From Cryptomeria japonica (Eukaryota; Streptophyta; Pinopsida; Cupressales; Cupressaceae): DNA of 64,000 nucleotides. The position numbers were made by a program, and so were the translations under genes. Positions within the stretch are counted from its first letter, which is position 1, and the number at the start of each line of letters is the position of its first letter. Below the pieces are notes generated by a model. The model did not search any database, was not told the origin of the DNA, and saw only the letters and a list, made by a program, of their open reading frames with translations. This document shows positions 12,300-21,605 of the stretch, one piece after another. The stretch spans positions 815,774,396-815,838,395 of the forward strand of contig NC_081414.1 of the NCBI RefSeq assembly GCF_030272615.1, written 5' to 3'.

Positions 12300-13575
12300 A
12301 CTGGGACACATAGAAAGAAAAATTGAAACTGCAAACAAAAGGAAAAACATAAATAAAATGTTTTTGGTTGATGCAAGATTGCTATGAACTGGGCATGCTC
12401 CTACATCACTTTCTCAAGCTAAAGAAATTGAGGACTTGCTCAATTCCCACTCAGAAGACAAGGAGATGGTAACTCTTGCTATTGGTGTTTTGGAGAATAT
12501 TTTTCCTTCATTCAAGTAGGATATAGCTGATACATCTTGTGGTAAGCTTAGGAATATGCTACATGCAGTTGATTCTCATTTTGTATCCTTGGAGAAAGTG
12601 GTTGATATAAATTTTTTGAAATAAATTTGATGAAATGAGATTGCAATCTTTTTTAAAAATTGTTGAGGATGATAGGGCGGTTTTGCAATATGTGGTGAAG
12701 AGTATTGAGGATGCTTTAGATGAAGGTGGCAAGATATATAAGTCATGTCTTGTTTTGCCGAAATTTACTTTAGACATTTGCCAGAAGATTAAGGAATATG
12801 AAGGGTAGTTAGTTGCAATTTCATAGTCTTTTTCCCCTCATTCGGTTTTTGCCAGCAATCTTGAAGCTCAAGTTATGGACCTATCAGACAAAATCAAGAG
12901 CTTTCTTAAAGAAAGGGACCGGATTATAAGTAGAGTAGGTGATTTGAGGAGTCTTATCACTCCCCGGTTAGACACTTTACTCGGCAGCCAACATGATGCA
13001 ATGAGTGCTCTGGGTAAGGTTGTACATTAAGATATTAAAGGCGTAGAAATCCATGCCTACATGTTCAACACTTTAATAAATGTTTTGGGTTGCTTTCTAA
13101 GAGGATGGAATGAGTATCTCAAGTCCTTGAAGATAACTTATGCAAACATTTTCAAATTTCTGTAAGTCATTGTACATATCCTTCATAAGTTTTGGTGGAT
13201 TCCTACCTTTGCCATTAATGTCAAAGAGGGAGAGAGTGCGATGAAAAATGATGTATATTCTTAGGGGGGTCTTGTAGATTCTTGGAGAGTTTGAAATTTT
13301 GATATTTTGCAATCTTGAGTATACAGTTCATTTTTCACAGTGTTACCATCAATGCCAAAGGGGGAGATTGTTGGCAATAGACACTATACCGGTGAAGATT
13401 CATGCATGGATATTGCTTAGGGGTTGTCATTGATGGCAACTAAGTCAATAAATCCTATCTGGTGTATATAAATTTGACTTACTGGAAGTCATATTGTTCA
13501 TAAGGCATAAGTCTGGAAGGTGAAACTCAATAACCGGTAGAGAATGAGATCAGAGAAGTCTGTGTACGTGTCATC
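12300..13575 (+). mobile_element. Fragment of a Copia-like non-autonomous LTR element
   Basis: The 3' part of an internal region followed by the start of an LTR at 13369 (TGTTGGCAATAGAC...). Just before it lie ACCATCAATGCCAAAG and the polypurine tract AAAGGGGGAGA, the same arrangement as at 53225-53254 in the large outer element. The upstream region shows short open stretches similar in style to the right-hand coding region of that element. It is a fossil with several breaks; the left end is missing and the LTR is cut short. Confidence 0.6.
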
Positions 13576-14020
13576 ACTAAGATGAGACTTAAGTGGGAAT
13601 CTTATTTTTCTCCACAATTGATTCATGATAACGATAGACAAGATTGGAATATCCGTCAACGGTTTACTTTAATTGCTAAGTGGAGACCACTTTCTTGGGA
13701 GGATGTATTTGATCATGGTGAATTGACACCACCTATCCCATCACCGACATCCAGCTCATCATCTACTAGCACTGTTAGTCATTAAAGAATCTTTGTACAA
13801 GGCCCATCACTGTTGGTGCTTTATGACCGACAAATCGCCTTTCAACCTGGCTATCCGGTATCGCAAGTCTTATGACCTCTTTTGCTTGCTATCTTGCTAT
13901 AAATAAGCCCATGCAGAAGCATTGCGGGCATCGAGTCTAAGAGTTATCTGAAGTTAAGTCTTAGAGAGTCTAGAGTCTTCTATCATTCTGTGTATGCTCT
14001 CTGCATAAGCGCTTCGTGCA
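13576..14020 (+). mobile_element. Probable endogenous pararetrovirus fragment: 3' coding end and promoter-like region
   Basis: A short open stretch with WNIRQRFTLIAKWRP and a Pro/Ser-rich tail ends near 13785. It is followed by a leader-like region with a strong TATA box (TATAAATA at 13898-13905) and then AAGCATTGCGGGCATCG. This order, last ORF end followed by a 35S-like promoter, is that of Caulimoviridae, whose copies are common as fossils in plant genomes. It is a broken fragment of one end only. An LTR retrotransposon origin is the main alternative. Confidence 0.4.
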
Positions 14021-14128
14021 ATCTTCCCTACAGATCAAAAGTAGATTGATAATTGTTTGTAAACCTTTGTTAAAATAATTTCAGAAGCTGTAACAATTAT
14101 CAATCTGCTTTTGATTTGCAGGGAAGAT
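14021..14128. repeat. 37-bp inverted repeat with 34-bp spacer
   Basis: Arms 14021-14057 and 14092-14128 match in reverse complement with 3 mismatches (ATCTTCCCT, ATCAAAAG and AGATTGATAATTGTT landmarks). It sits where the pararetrovirus-like sequence changes strand, so it is probably the junction of two copies in opposite orientation. A small-RNA hairpin is possible but unsupported. Confidence 0.8.
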
Positions 14129-14129
14129 C

Positions 14130-15130
14130 TACTGGTGATAATATTTATCACATCGAAATTCATTGCCTTAGACATCACAAGCAGTATAGGCAGTTTTCTG
14201 CGTGAGTTGTTCCCAATTTTGGAGGACTTGTTCTTTGCAAAAGGATATGGAGGCACCAATGTCAATCTGGGCATCATATGATTTGCCATTGATAATAACA
14301 CTAATATACTGTGAAAATTTGCCTCTGAGAAGATGTACTAAATATTGAGGGTCTAATTGTAGTTGTGGTTTAGGTAAGACAAACATTACCATTCGAACAT
14401 TAGCAGGATCCTTAAGAGTAGAAGATTCAGGAAGCTCATAGCTACTTTCATCATCAGTGTATTCTTCTTGAATTTTTGAGACAAAAGAATCATGGTTTAG
14501 GCTAGTATAGGAAGAACTAGGGATATCAGGTTCTTCTTGTTGAAATGTGGCGACTGATCAACAAAGTATTGTACACTCAGCACGTATCCTTGCCGGGGTC
14601 CGGGGCCGAGTCAGGCCTCGGGCAGGGGTTCGGGGGCTGGGCCAGGCCCCGGGCAGGAGTTTTTGGGTATTTTTTTAAATTTTTTTTGATGAAAACCGAC
14701 ATTGTAATAAAACCCTAAAAAGGTCGGCTTTGTTTTTGCCCTAAAAACGCATGTTATAAGCGGCTGGAATGCTTAAGGCATTGTAAGGTTGATGTATTGT
14801 TTTTTGCTAGATAATAAGAAAGATTGGACGGCTGTGTATGGTAGATGTAACCCATTCTGGGTGAACCACATTAAATTTTGTGTTATCTGTGTCCTATTTT
14901 ATTCCTTTATCTTTTGTATTTAAATCTGCATATAATTGTTAGTTCATATTTGCTTCAGATCTGCTTGAAACCCTAACACTTCTTTCCTAATAATTACAGA
15001 TGGATAAGACATCATAATATGGCACAGTTTCAGGATATGGGTGAGCTATGGAAAACTGGGATATAGCTTGCACGATGGGATCAGACTTTTCAGATGAAGA
15101 TTTACAAAATTTTCTTCCCTTTTGATCAAT
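14130..15130 (-). mobile_element. Pararetrovirus- or Ty3-like protease region, fossil
   Basis: Reading on -, an acidic stretch (EEYTDDESSYE) is followed by INGKSYDAQIDIGASISFC. The D-I-G-A-S core matches the retropepsin D-T/S-G-A motif, and its setting after an acidic coat-protein-like tail is typical of Caulimoviridae. It lies opposite in strand to the 13.6-14.0 kb segment and is separated from it by an inverted repeat. A solo LTR is inserted in it at 14538-14978. It is a broken fragment. Confidence 0.4.
14538..14978. mobile_element. Solo LTR, 441 bp, with 5-bp target duplication
   Basis: Starts TGTTGAAATG and ends ACCCTAACA; CTTCT flanks it on both sides (14533-14537 and 14979-14983). It holds a GC-rich patch (about 14595-14660, rich in CCGGGGC-like words) and T-rich text after it. 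No internal region is present, so it is the product of LTR-LTR recombination. It post-dates the protease-like fragment it sits in. Confidence 0.85.
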
Positions 15131-15139
15131 AGTGATAGA

Positions 15140-15590
15140 TATTAAATTTTACAAAATAAGAAGGGCCAAACAATATGTACAATTACAATGTATTAATAAT
15201 TGCTGTTCAATTTTCTCTATTTCAATTTTGACACGTTCCTTCGTGAAAAAATAATTCTGAACATTTTATCGATCTTAGAGAAAAGAGCTTCATTCCAATT
15301 TTGATAAATTCCTTGATAAAACAATCTCTATTTTAATTTTAATAAATTTTTTGATAAAAAATTAATCAAGAACATTTTACTAACATTACATTTTACTAAC
15401 ATTACGGAAAGGATCTCCAAACAAACAATATGTATAATTATTACATCCATTCGATTCTATTTTTTACTAGTTTAATTAATCACTACAAAAAAAAATTAAA
15501 ATTATTGAACAATTTTTTTTAATATGATTATAAATTCATTTTTGATGTTTATTTTAAGTAATTCATTGATAAAATCCATAACATTTTATT
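15140..15590. repeat. Block R, copy 1, right part
   Basis: Continuation of the block interrupted at about 12090. Landmarks ATTAAATTTTACAAAATAAG, CAATATGTACAATTAC, TTCAATTTTGA and GAACATTTTATTGACCTC are shared with 20600-20905, and part of them with 63890-64000. It ends immediately 3' of the first U6 copy, as in the other unit. Confidence 0.75.
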
Positions 15591-15607
15591 GACCTCCCTT
15601 TATTAAA

Positions 15608-15657
15608 AAAATTTGGACTTTTTCTCGATTTATGCGTGTCATCCTTGCGCAGGGGCC

Positions 15658-15689
<32 letters not shown>

Positions 15690-15709
15690 TCGGATGTCTC
15701 CGAAGAGAC
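15608..15709 (-). ncRNA. U6: U6 spliceosomal snRNA, copy A
   Basis: Catalytic RNA of the spliceosome, transcribed by RNA polymerase III. On - it reads 5' GTCTCTTCGGAGACATCCG, then GGAACGATACAGAGAAGATT (containing ACAGAGA), AGCATGGCCCCTGCGCAAGG and ATGACACGCATAAATCG, which is canonical for plant U6. The 5' stem keeps pairing although the common plant form is GTCCCTTCGGGGAC. Near the 3' end it reads GAGAAAAAGTCC where the usual form, and copy B, read GAGAAATGGTCC. A run of seven T follows as a terminator. It may be functional or a recent pseudogene. Confidence 0.93.
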
Positions 15710-15724
15710 ACTATAATCGCAGTA

Positions 15725-15778
15725 ACTCTTTAAATTTAAAGCCTCTCATTTAATTAGTTGTACGAAATGTGGGAGTAA
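15725..15778 (-). promoter_or_regulatory. U6 copy A promoter: USE-like and TATA-like boxes
   Basis: On -, CTCCCACATTTCG (about -60 to -70) resembles the plant USE TCCCACATCG, and TTTAAATTTAAAG (about -21 to -33) stands where the TATA box belongs. The gap of about 23-25 bp between them is the spacing known for plant Pol III snRNA genes. Both boxes deviate from consensus, so strength is uncertain. Confidence 0.65.
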
Positions 15779-15879
15779 AGCAACAACCCCCTCGCGCAAC
15801 GGGTACAGACGTGGCTCAAACTTAACCTGCGTAAAGGCAAAAACAATTTGAAATATTACGAGATAAAGAAGAATCAGAT

Positions 15880-16215
15880 AACCAACTGGATGCCGTCAAA
15901 TTCTTGGAATGCCCGCTGATTTTGGGCTTTAAATTCGCCGGTTTAAGGCGGCCAAATTGCCCGCGGTTTCAGTGTCTACCGTATATCAAAACTGCTGGCA
16001 CACTTTTCAGCTTAGCAGACGACTTTTTCTTACATCGATTCAAACATTTTATCTGCGAAAGAACCATGTTTCCAAAGCGTGTTGTGTTCATCGTATTACG
16101 GAACCAGGGTTTTGACCATTACTGTTATGAGCCAATGGAATCAAGCGTTGACACACGTGGCAGATGTGGGATTCTCTTTGTTAGCCATGGCTTCTTCTTA
16201 GATGTCGTGACATCA
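15880..16215 (+). promoter_or_regulatory. Block P, copy 2 (upstream of U6 copy A)
   Basis: Shares GGATGCCGTCAAATTCT, TTTTGGGCTTTAAATTCGCC and GCCCGCGGTTTCA with copy 4. The G-box CACGTGGC (16154-16161) is shared with copies 1 and 3. Lying distal to U6 copy A and pointing away from it, it could be one arm of a divergent promoter. It is followed by S text (16615-16765) rather than directly by ORF C. Confidence 0.55.
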
Positions 16216-17317
16216 CGAAATTAGATGTTGTGAGATTACGAAAGAGAGTTTCTTTTATAGTTCACAATGTCAGGTAGTCTGTATATGAGTTTATAGATGG
16301 TTTATAGTAAAATGGGACTACCCTTGCATGAGGTACTTAAAGATGCTACAAACAAGACATACAAACTTTACTCTCTTATTTTAAGAGCACATTTCCTATT
16401 AAAAGACAAGATTTTAATTTGTCTTCACCATAACTTCTGATGATTGAGGAAGTAACTTGCAAATGTAGAAACTTTGTAATATGTTGAAAAATATCTTATT
16501 ATGTTTGTGATTGACTTTGTATATGCTTGGATTTAGTCCTCTTCCCCTATGTGTCCTTTAGGATCTAAGAACTTCATGTTATGTTCTTTGAGCATGTTGT
16601 TTTTTGTTGCAGATGTTCTTTCATTGATAGTTATGTTTTGTAAGTGTCTTCGTTCATTCTTCCAGTCTCCCATTTCTATATACATATTTATATTGGAAAG
16701 TCAAAATATAGAATGGACTTTATCCGCTAGAAATAATGTTCAATACAAGCAAATAAAGCTATGCCTCATTTTCAATATGTGGACAATCATGACTATGTTC
16801 TTAGAAAAGAAAAATAATAATTCTACTATTTATAGCATGATTCTATAAAGTCAATTATAACTAAAAAGGAAGAAAGATGAATATGATTGTTAAAGTTATG
16901 TAATTATACATCTAATATTTAATAGTAAATTTGTCCCATGACTACATATTCATCTTTCTTCCTTTTTGTTTTGTTTTGTTTATTTATACATACATTTTTT
17001 TATTGATTTTTATTTTTTATTTTTGGAAACAATAGGATTATCTAGATATTAACATCTTTGCACTTTTTAAGTAGTTTATAACATGATAAACATATATAGC
17101 TTAAATTAGAACTTGTTCTTTACTTAAATTGTCCCAACCTTGAGATAGAAGAAAGAATCAATCAATCAAAATCACTAATTCAATTGCTCTTATTAAAAAG
17201 ATTTGAACTTAGTAGATATCATAACTAAAAATATACTATCATTCTCACCAATTAAATTACAAATAATTATAAAAAAATATAATTTTAATCATTACTTGAA
17301 TAAAGATAGAATAATCA
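16216..17317. repeat. Spacer with block S (16615-16765), no gene seen
   Basis: 16615-16765 (AGTTATGTTTTG(T/C)AAGTG..., TATATACATAT, TTGGAAAGTCAAAATAT, GTTCAATACAAG) repeats at about 21450-21605, again a few hundred bases after a P block. The rest is AT-rich. Confidence 0.6.
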
Positions 17318-17640
17318 TGAGGCTATTGGTAGAGGTGTACGTAAGGGGGTGTGACATTGAGAAATTGAATGCCCCAAAAGTTGTTATTGTTCTACTCACA
17401 TAATCATCTAATGGAAAACTTTCTCAATGCTTAGAGACATTCAATGTTAGAATTCATTTGATTGAGGAGATTCCTGAGCAAGGGGTGTCATTGAGAACAA
17501 CATTTGTGTAAGGGCAATTTTTCCCTTGAATAGACTATCAAAAGATTTGATGAAAAAATGTTCATGTATAGCTCTAACATATGAGATGATTGATTGGTCT
17601 TGCAACTAATACTTGATTTGTAAAAACATATTAACAACTA
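17318..17640 (+). pseudogene. Degenerate copy of orphan ORF C
   Basis: Collinear at roughly 80% by eye with 18740-19040. Shared text includes GAGGTGTACGTAAGGG versus GAGGTGTGCGCAAGGG, GAGAAATT(G/A)AATGCCCCAAA, CAATGCTTAGAG and ATTTGATTGAGGAG. The frame that is open in the better copy is interrupted here by stops, and many C/G positions have become T/A. Confidence 0.7.
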
Positions 17641-18307
17641 TCCAATTTTTTGAAAAGAGTCTTTTTGTATCATTGAATTTGTAAAACAATTAGTATGACA
17701 TATGATACCTGAAATTGATAATACAAAATGGTGCAAGCTCTGTACATCTCTCACCTTACAGGATTATTATTCTAATGGAACTTCATCATACACATGAATA
17801 AAATAGGATTTAACATGATTGCTAAATAAGGTAAGAAAACATGCATTTCATTTTGACTTTAACATTTTAATTTTAAATAATATGAACTTAGATTGATTAA
17901 TTGATAATGAAATTGAATAATTGAAAATAATATATATTAAAATTGTTAAATTTGTTTGGATTTACTTACACTTTGATATAATGTTAGTCTTGATTATTTT
18001 GTTGTTGAAAAAGATTTAGAATCTCTCTCTCTCTCCAATAATTGTACACATAAAATTAATATTTTTTCACTATGATAACAATACTTGTTTAAGTGGGCAT
18101 CTTATTTTATAAATGACACACTTATAGTGGATAGAAATGATTTATTTTACTTGTTAATGAATATATTTATGCTTTTTTTTATAAAACATTTGTAGGTTCT
18201 CTCGTGTTCAAATATTGATCTATTTTGACCAACATTAAGTAATTATTTTATTTATATATAGATTATTTATTTACAAAACTGGATGTTCAAGATTAAAAGG
18301 AGCATTG
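17641..18307. other. AT-rich spacer, no gene seen
   Basis: A/T-rich text with a short CT run near 18023. No reading frame or RNA is supported. Confidence 0.4.
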
Positions 18308-18600
18308 AACAAATACAAATGACCGTTATCACCGGTTTGACGTTACCACGGTGCCCACGGTTTCACATTTTACCGTATCTCGAAACTGCCGGCACACTTT
18401 TTCAGGTTAGCAGACAACTTTTTCTTCTACCAATACATATATTTTATCTGCAAGATCTGAGAAAGAACCGCGTTGTACCTATTCACTGTATTAGCGAACC
18501 AGGTTTTTGAGCTTTAACAGTTATGAGCCGATGGAATCACGCGTTTCCACACGTGGCAGACGCAGGGCTTCTGTTCGTTACCTAGAAGAAACATACAGTC
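18308..18600 (+). promoter_or_regulatory. Block P, copy 3 (upstream of orphan ORF C)
   Basis: GC-richer than its surroundings. Shared landmarks are CGGTTTGACGTTACC, CTGCCGGCACACTTTTTCAG and TTTTATCTGCAAGATCT, and the G-box CACGTGGC at 18550-18557 is about 165 bp before the ATG of ORF C. Conservation of the G-box in three of four copies, while the surroundings drift, suggests it was functional when the units duplicated. Confidence 0.6.
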
Positions 18601-18721
18601 TACTCCTTTAAATTCTTCGCTAGCATGGTAGACAGAAAAGCCAGGATATTTTTTTAACCAAATTTCTGTTTCTATTTGACTCGGCTAATCATATAATCTG
18701 ATTCTGGAGAAGGAAATTGCG

Positions 18722-18946
18722 ATGACGGAAATTGCGCTGTTAATCGCAGAGGTGTGCGCAAGGGAGCGTGACTTTGAGAAATTAAATGCCCCAAAGGCTG
18801 TTACTCTTCCGCTCATACGGCCGTCTGATGACGGACTTTCACAATGCTTAGAGGTATTGAGGGTTAGAATTTGTTTGATTGAGGAGGGTCCTGAGAAAGA
18901 GGGGTCTTTGAGAAGAGCATTTGTGGAAGGGCAATTCTCCCCTTGA
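18722..18946 (+). CDS. Orphan ORF C, 74 aa, unrecognised
   Basis: Starts ATGACGGAAATTGCG and encodes an acidic, Leu/Glu-rich peptide (starts MTEIALLIAEVCARERDFEK, ends RRAFVEGQFSP). Codon use is less AT-rich than the surroundings, and the frame is kept here but lost in the copy at 17.3 kb, which suggests former coding. There is no signal peptide, membrane segment or known motif. It follows a conserved G-box block by about 120 bp. It could be the first exon of a larger gene whose remaining exons are gone; no donor site is convincing. I do not recognise the family. Confidence 0.35.
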   Translation: MTEIALLIAEVCARERDFEKLNAPKAVTLPLIRPSDDGLSQCLEVLRVRICLIEEGPEKEGSLRRAFVEGQFSP

Positions 18947-19159
18947 ATAGCCTGCAACAAATGTTAATGTACAGCTGAATCATACACGAGGATTGATTAG
19001 TTTCGCAATTATTAGTTGATCTGTAAGAGGAACATTTACATTTATCATATATTTTTGTATCACCGAAACTGGTTTTATTTGTATATACTGATATATTTTT
19101 GTGTATATACTGTTATATTTTTGTGTATTTATTTTTTATAGTTTTAGAGTTGGGATTTT

Positions 19160-20905
19160 CTTTGTAATCTATATATTAGGTATTTAACTTAAAATTTGTA
19201 AATTCAAACTTTCAAAATGATTATAATAGATCTTAATAAGCTATAACACATGGATAAGAATAATGATGTTCAAGCAATCATTTTTATGGGTTTAATAGGT
19301 TTCTCAAAACAAAATTCTAAGATAAGTAAAACTAAGAGCGTAGGGTTTCACAATTTTCATGAAATGCTATTGAAAGAGAGATTTAGATTTAATTTTAAAT
19401 TCAATTTATTGAACCAACAATCTATTAGGCTAGCAATAAAAATTGAAATCCCCACAACAATTAATTTGACAATTTGCATAGAATTAGGATTGGGGTATCA
19501 TAAAATTAAAAGGGAATGCATTATTTGTTGGTCTTCTTCACATTCTAAAAATAGATTAGATGGTGACATGATGCATTATTATTTTTTGTGAATGATGAAT
19601 TACAAGCAAATATTAATTAAAAAGTAGTATTTGTACCCAATAAAAAAAAAAGAAGAGAAACACAAAAAATTTCTTTGAGTTATATTTAAGTCTATCTAAT
19701 AAATGCTTGTAGTTTTAAACTTTCCCTTGTTTTAAATTGGTATTCAATAAATGACATAGTGAGGATGGCTCTACTCTCCATACATATATAGGCCTACCCC
19801 TATTTTATTAATAGGGCTACTTGTAGTCTCTCAAACCTCTAAAATAAGTTAGTCTTTGAAACTCTTTCTACCATCATCTTCATTTATCACTATGTGGAAG
19901 AGAACTATCTCTATATATAGAATATAGAATTGATAAAGCTAATTTGAGGTTGAGATATAAGGGACAATTTGAAATTTAAAGTCTTAATTTTTAGTGCAAT
20001 AACTATTTCAATGATTCATGTATCTAGTAGTGTGTATTATGTTTGTCTTGGCGGATGCAAATTGGAAAAATTATAAATTCTAGTCTTTAAATCTTGGGTG
20101 ATGACATCTTCTAGCATGTGAAGGTAGTATTTCATAAGAAACGTCATGAAAATTTTAGGGATACTTTGTTTAATATGAAATCTAAACTATCAAATTTGAT
20201 TTGATTTGACTTGTCTTACACTTAATTTGTTCAAACCTGTACATGGTTAATGAAGGGTCCAAGCTCCCTTTCAATCTTTATCTCTATCAAATATCTTAAT
20301 TGCTTGTTTTGTTTATTCAAGACTGAAATACAAGGGAAAATCTTGTATCATAAAAACCATATTTTACTTTGTGAGAATGCATTAGTAATACAAGATATAT
20401 AGTATGCAACAAGAAGAAGATAAGGGTTTCTACCCACAGATACAATCCAATCATTTTAGTCACTCATGAAAGTTGATGGTAAATCCACTTACAAATGGCA
20501 TCAAATGGCATGGATACTAACAATCCATAAATCAATATTATGTTTGATCTACACATCTCCCTTAAATTCACATTCCAATGATATGAAAGCATACAAAATA
20601 ATACATATTAAATTTTACAAAAATAAGAAGCTCTCAACAATATGTACAATTTTCTTTGTTTCAATTTTGACAATTTCCTTACTAAAAAATGAATTCAAAA
20701 CGTATTATCGATCTTGAAAGAAAGAAATCCATTTCAATTTTGATAAATACCCTCATTAAAAAAAATTCTTCCAAAACATTTTTTTTTTTTTTCTACCTAA
20801 GAGGAACTCCAGACAATATGTACAATTACTTGTACCTATTATTGATGTCAGTTTTAACTAATTCCTTGATAAATAATTAAAAATTAAACCAGAACATTTT
20901 ATTGA
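19160..20905. repeat. Block R, copy 3 (uninterrupted)
   Basis: Aligns by eye along its length with 10440-12090 plus 15140-15590. This copy shows the site as it was before the 3-kb insertion at about 20597. It ends next to U6 copy B. There are no coding signs; short frames are interrupted in the other copies. Confidence 0.8.
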
Positions 20906-20937
20906 CCTCTGCAAAACCTCCGCAAAACGGGTATAAA

Positions 20938-20988
20938 TTTTTTTTGGACCATTTCTCGATTTATGCGTGTCATCCTTGCGCAGGGGCC

Positions 20989-21020
<32 letters not shown>

Positions 21021-21040
21021 TCGGATGTCTCCGAAGAGAC
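20938..21040 (-). ncRNA. U6: U6 spliceosomal snRNA, copy B (possibly a pseudogene)
   Basis: On - it reads GTCTCTTCGGAGACATCCG through ACACGCATAAATCGAGAAAT and GGTCC, with the ACAGAGA box intact, and is identical to copy A except at the 3' end. Its 3' flank is GGTCCAAAAAAAATTTATAC, with a run of only three T, so the Pol III terminator that copy A has is missing. The RNA body is otherwise the more canonical of the two. It is either a pseudogene or would read through to a later stop. Confidence 0.9.
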
Positions 21041-21055
21041 ATTTCAAGGTCACTA

Positions 21056-21112
21056 GCTCTCTATATTTAAAGTCTCTTATTTAGAGTTGTATACAATGTG
21101 GTATTAAGGTAA
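21056..21112 (-). promoter_or_regulatory. U6 copy B promoter: USE-like and TATA-like boxes
   Basis: On -, TACCACATTGTA stands at the USE position and TTTAAATATAGAG at the TATA position, with the same spacing as copy A. The USE lacks the CCC of the consensus; the TATA box is closer to consensus than that of copy A. Confidence 0.6.
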
Positions 21113-21197
21113 CAACCCCGTCGCGCAACGGGTACAGAAGTGGCTTCGACTTAACCTGTCATGAAGGAACTTTAGACTATTTGCTTTACAAAATCAG

Positions 21198-21605
21198 ATA
21201 ACCGACTGGATGCCGTCAAATTCTCGGAATGCCCACCGATTTTGGGCTTTAAATTCGCCGGTTTGATGGTCGCACTGCCCGCGGTTTCATTGTCTACCGT
21301 ATCTCAAACTGCCGGCACACTTCTCAGCTTAGCAGGCAACTTTTTCTTCCATCAATTTTCAAACATTTTATCTGCAACATCTGCTAAAGAACCGTGTTTA
21401 CAAAACACGTTGTACCTATTTACTGTATTAGAGAACCGGGGTTTTGAGCTTAAATGTGATAGTTTATGTTTTGCAAGTGCCTTGGTTCATTCTTTGGTCC
21501 CCCGTCTCTATATACATATCTATATATTGGAAAGTCAAAATATGGATATGAAGTGGATTTTGTACAATAAAGATAATGTTCAATACAAGAGATGCAAAGC
21601 GTCAT
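21198..21605 (+). promoter_or_regulatory. Block P, copy 4, followed by block S
   Basis: GGATGCCGTCAAATTCTCGG, TTTTGGGCTTTAAATTCGCC and CTGCCGGCACACTTCTCAGC match copies 2 and 3. It breaks off near GTTTTGAGCTT, before the G-box position. S text (about 21450-21605) follows. This is the last recognisable unit of the array before 63 kb. Confidence 0.6.

Larger units (their letters stand above)
12090..15140. mobile_element. 3-kb composite insertion in block R
   Basis: Absent from block R copy 3, which runs uninterrupted across the site at about 20597. Contents in order are a fragment of a Copia-like non-autonomous LTR element with polypurine tract and LTR start (12090 to about 13575), a pararetrovirus-like segment with a promoter-like stretch (about 13576-14020), a 37-bp inverted repeat, and an opposite-strand protease-like segment (about 14130-15130) that itself holds a solo LTR. 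Target duplications for the whole block are unclear because the flanks are low-complexity A/T. Confidence 0.65.

Noticed and set aside
15904-16224. 106-codon frame in block P copy 2
   Set aside because: Not kept in the other three P copies; the conservation is of DNA landmarks, not of a frame.
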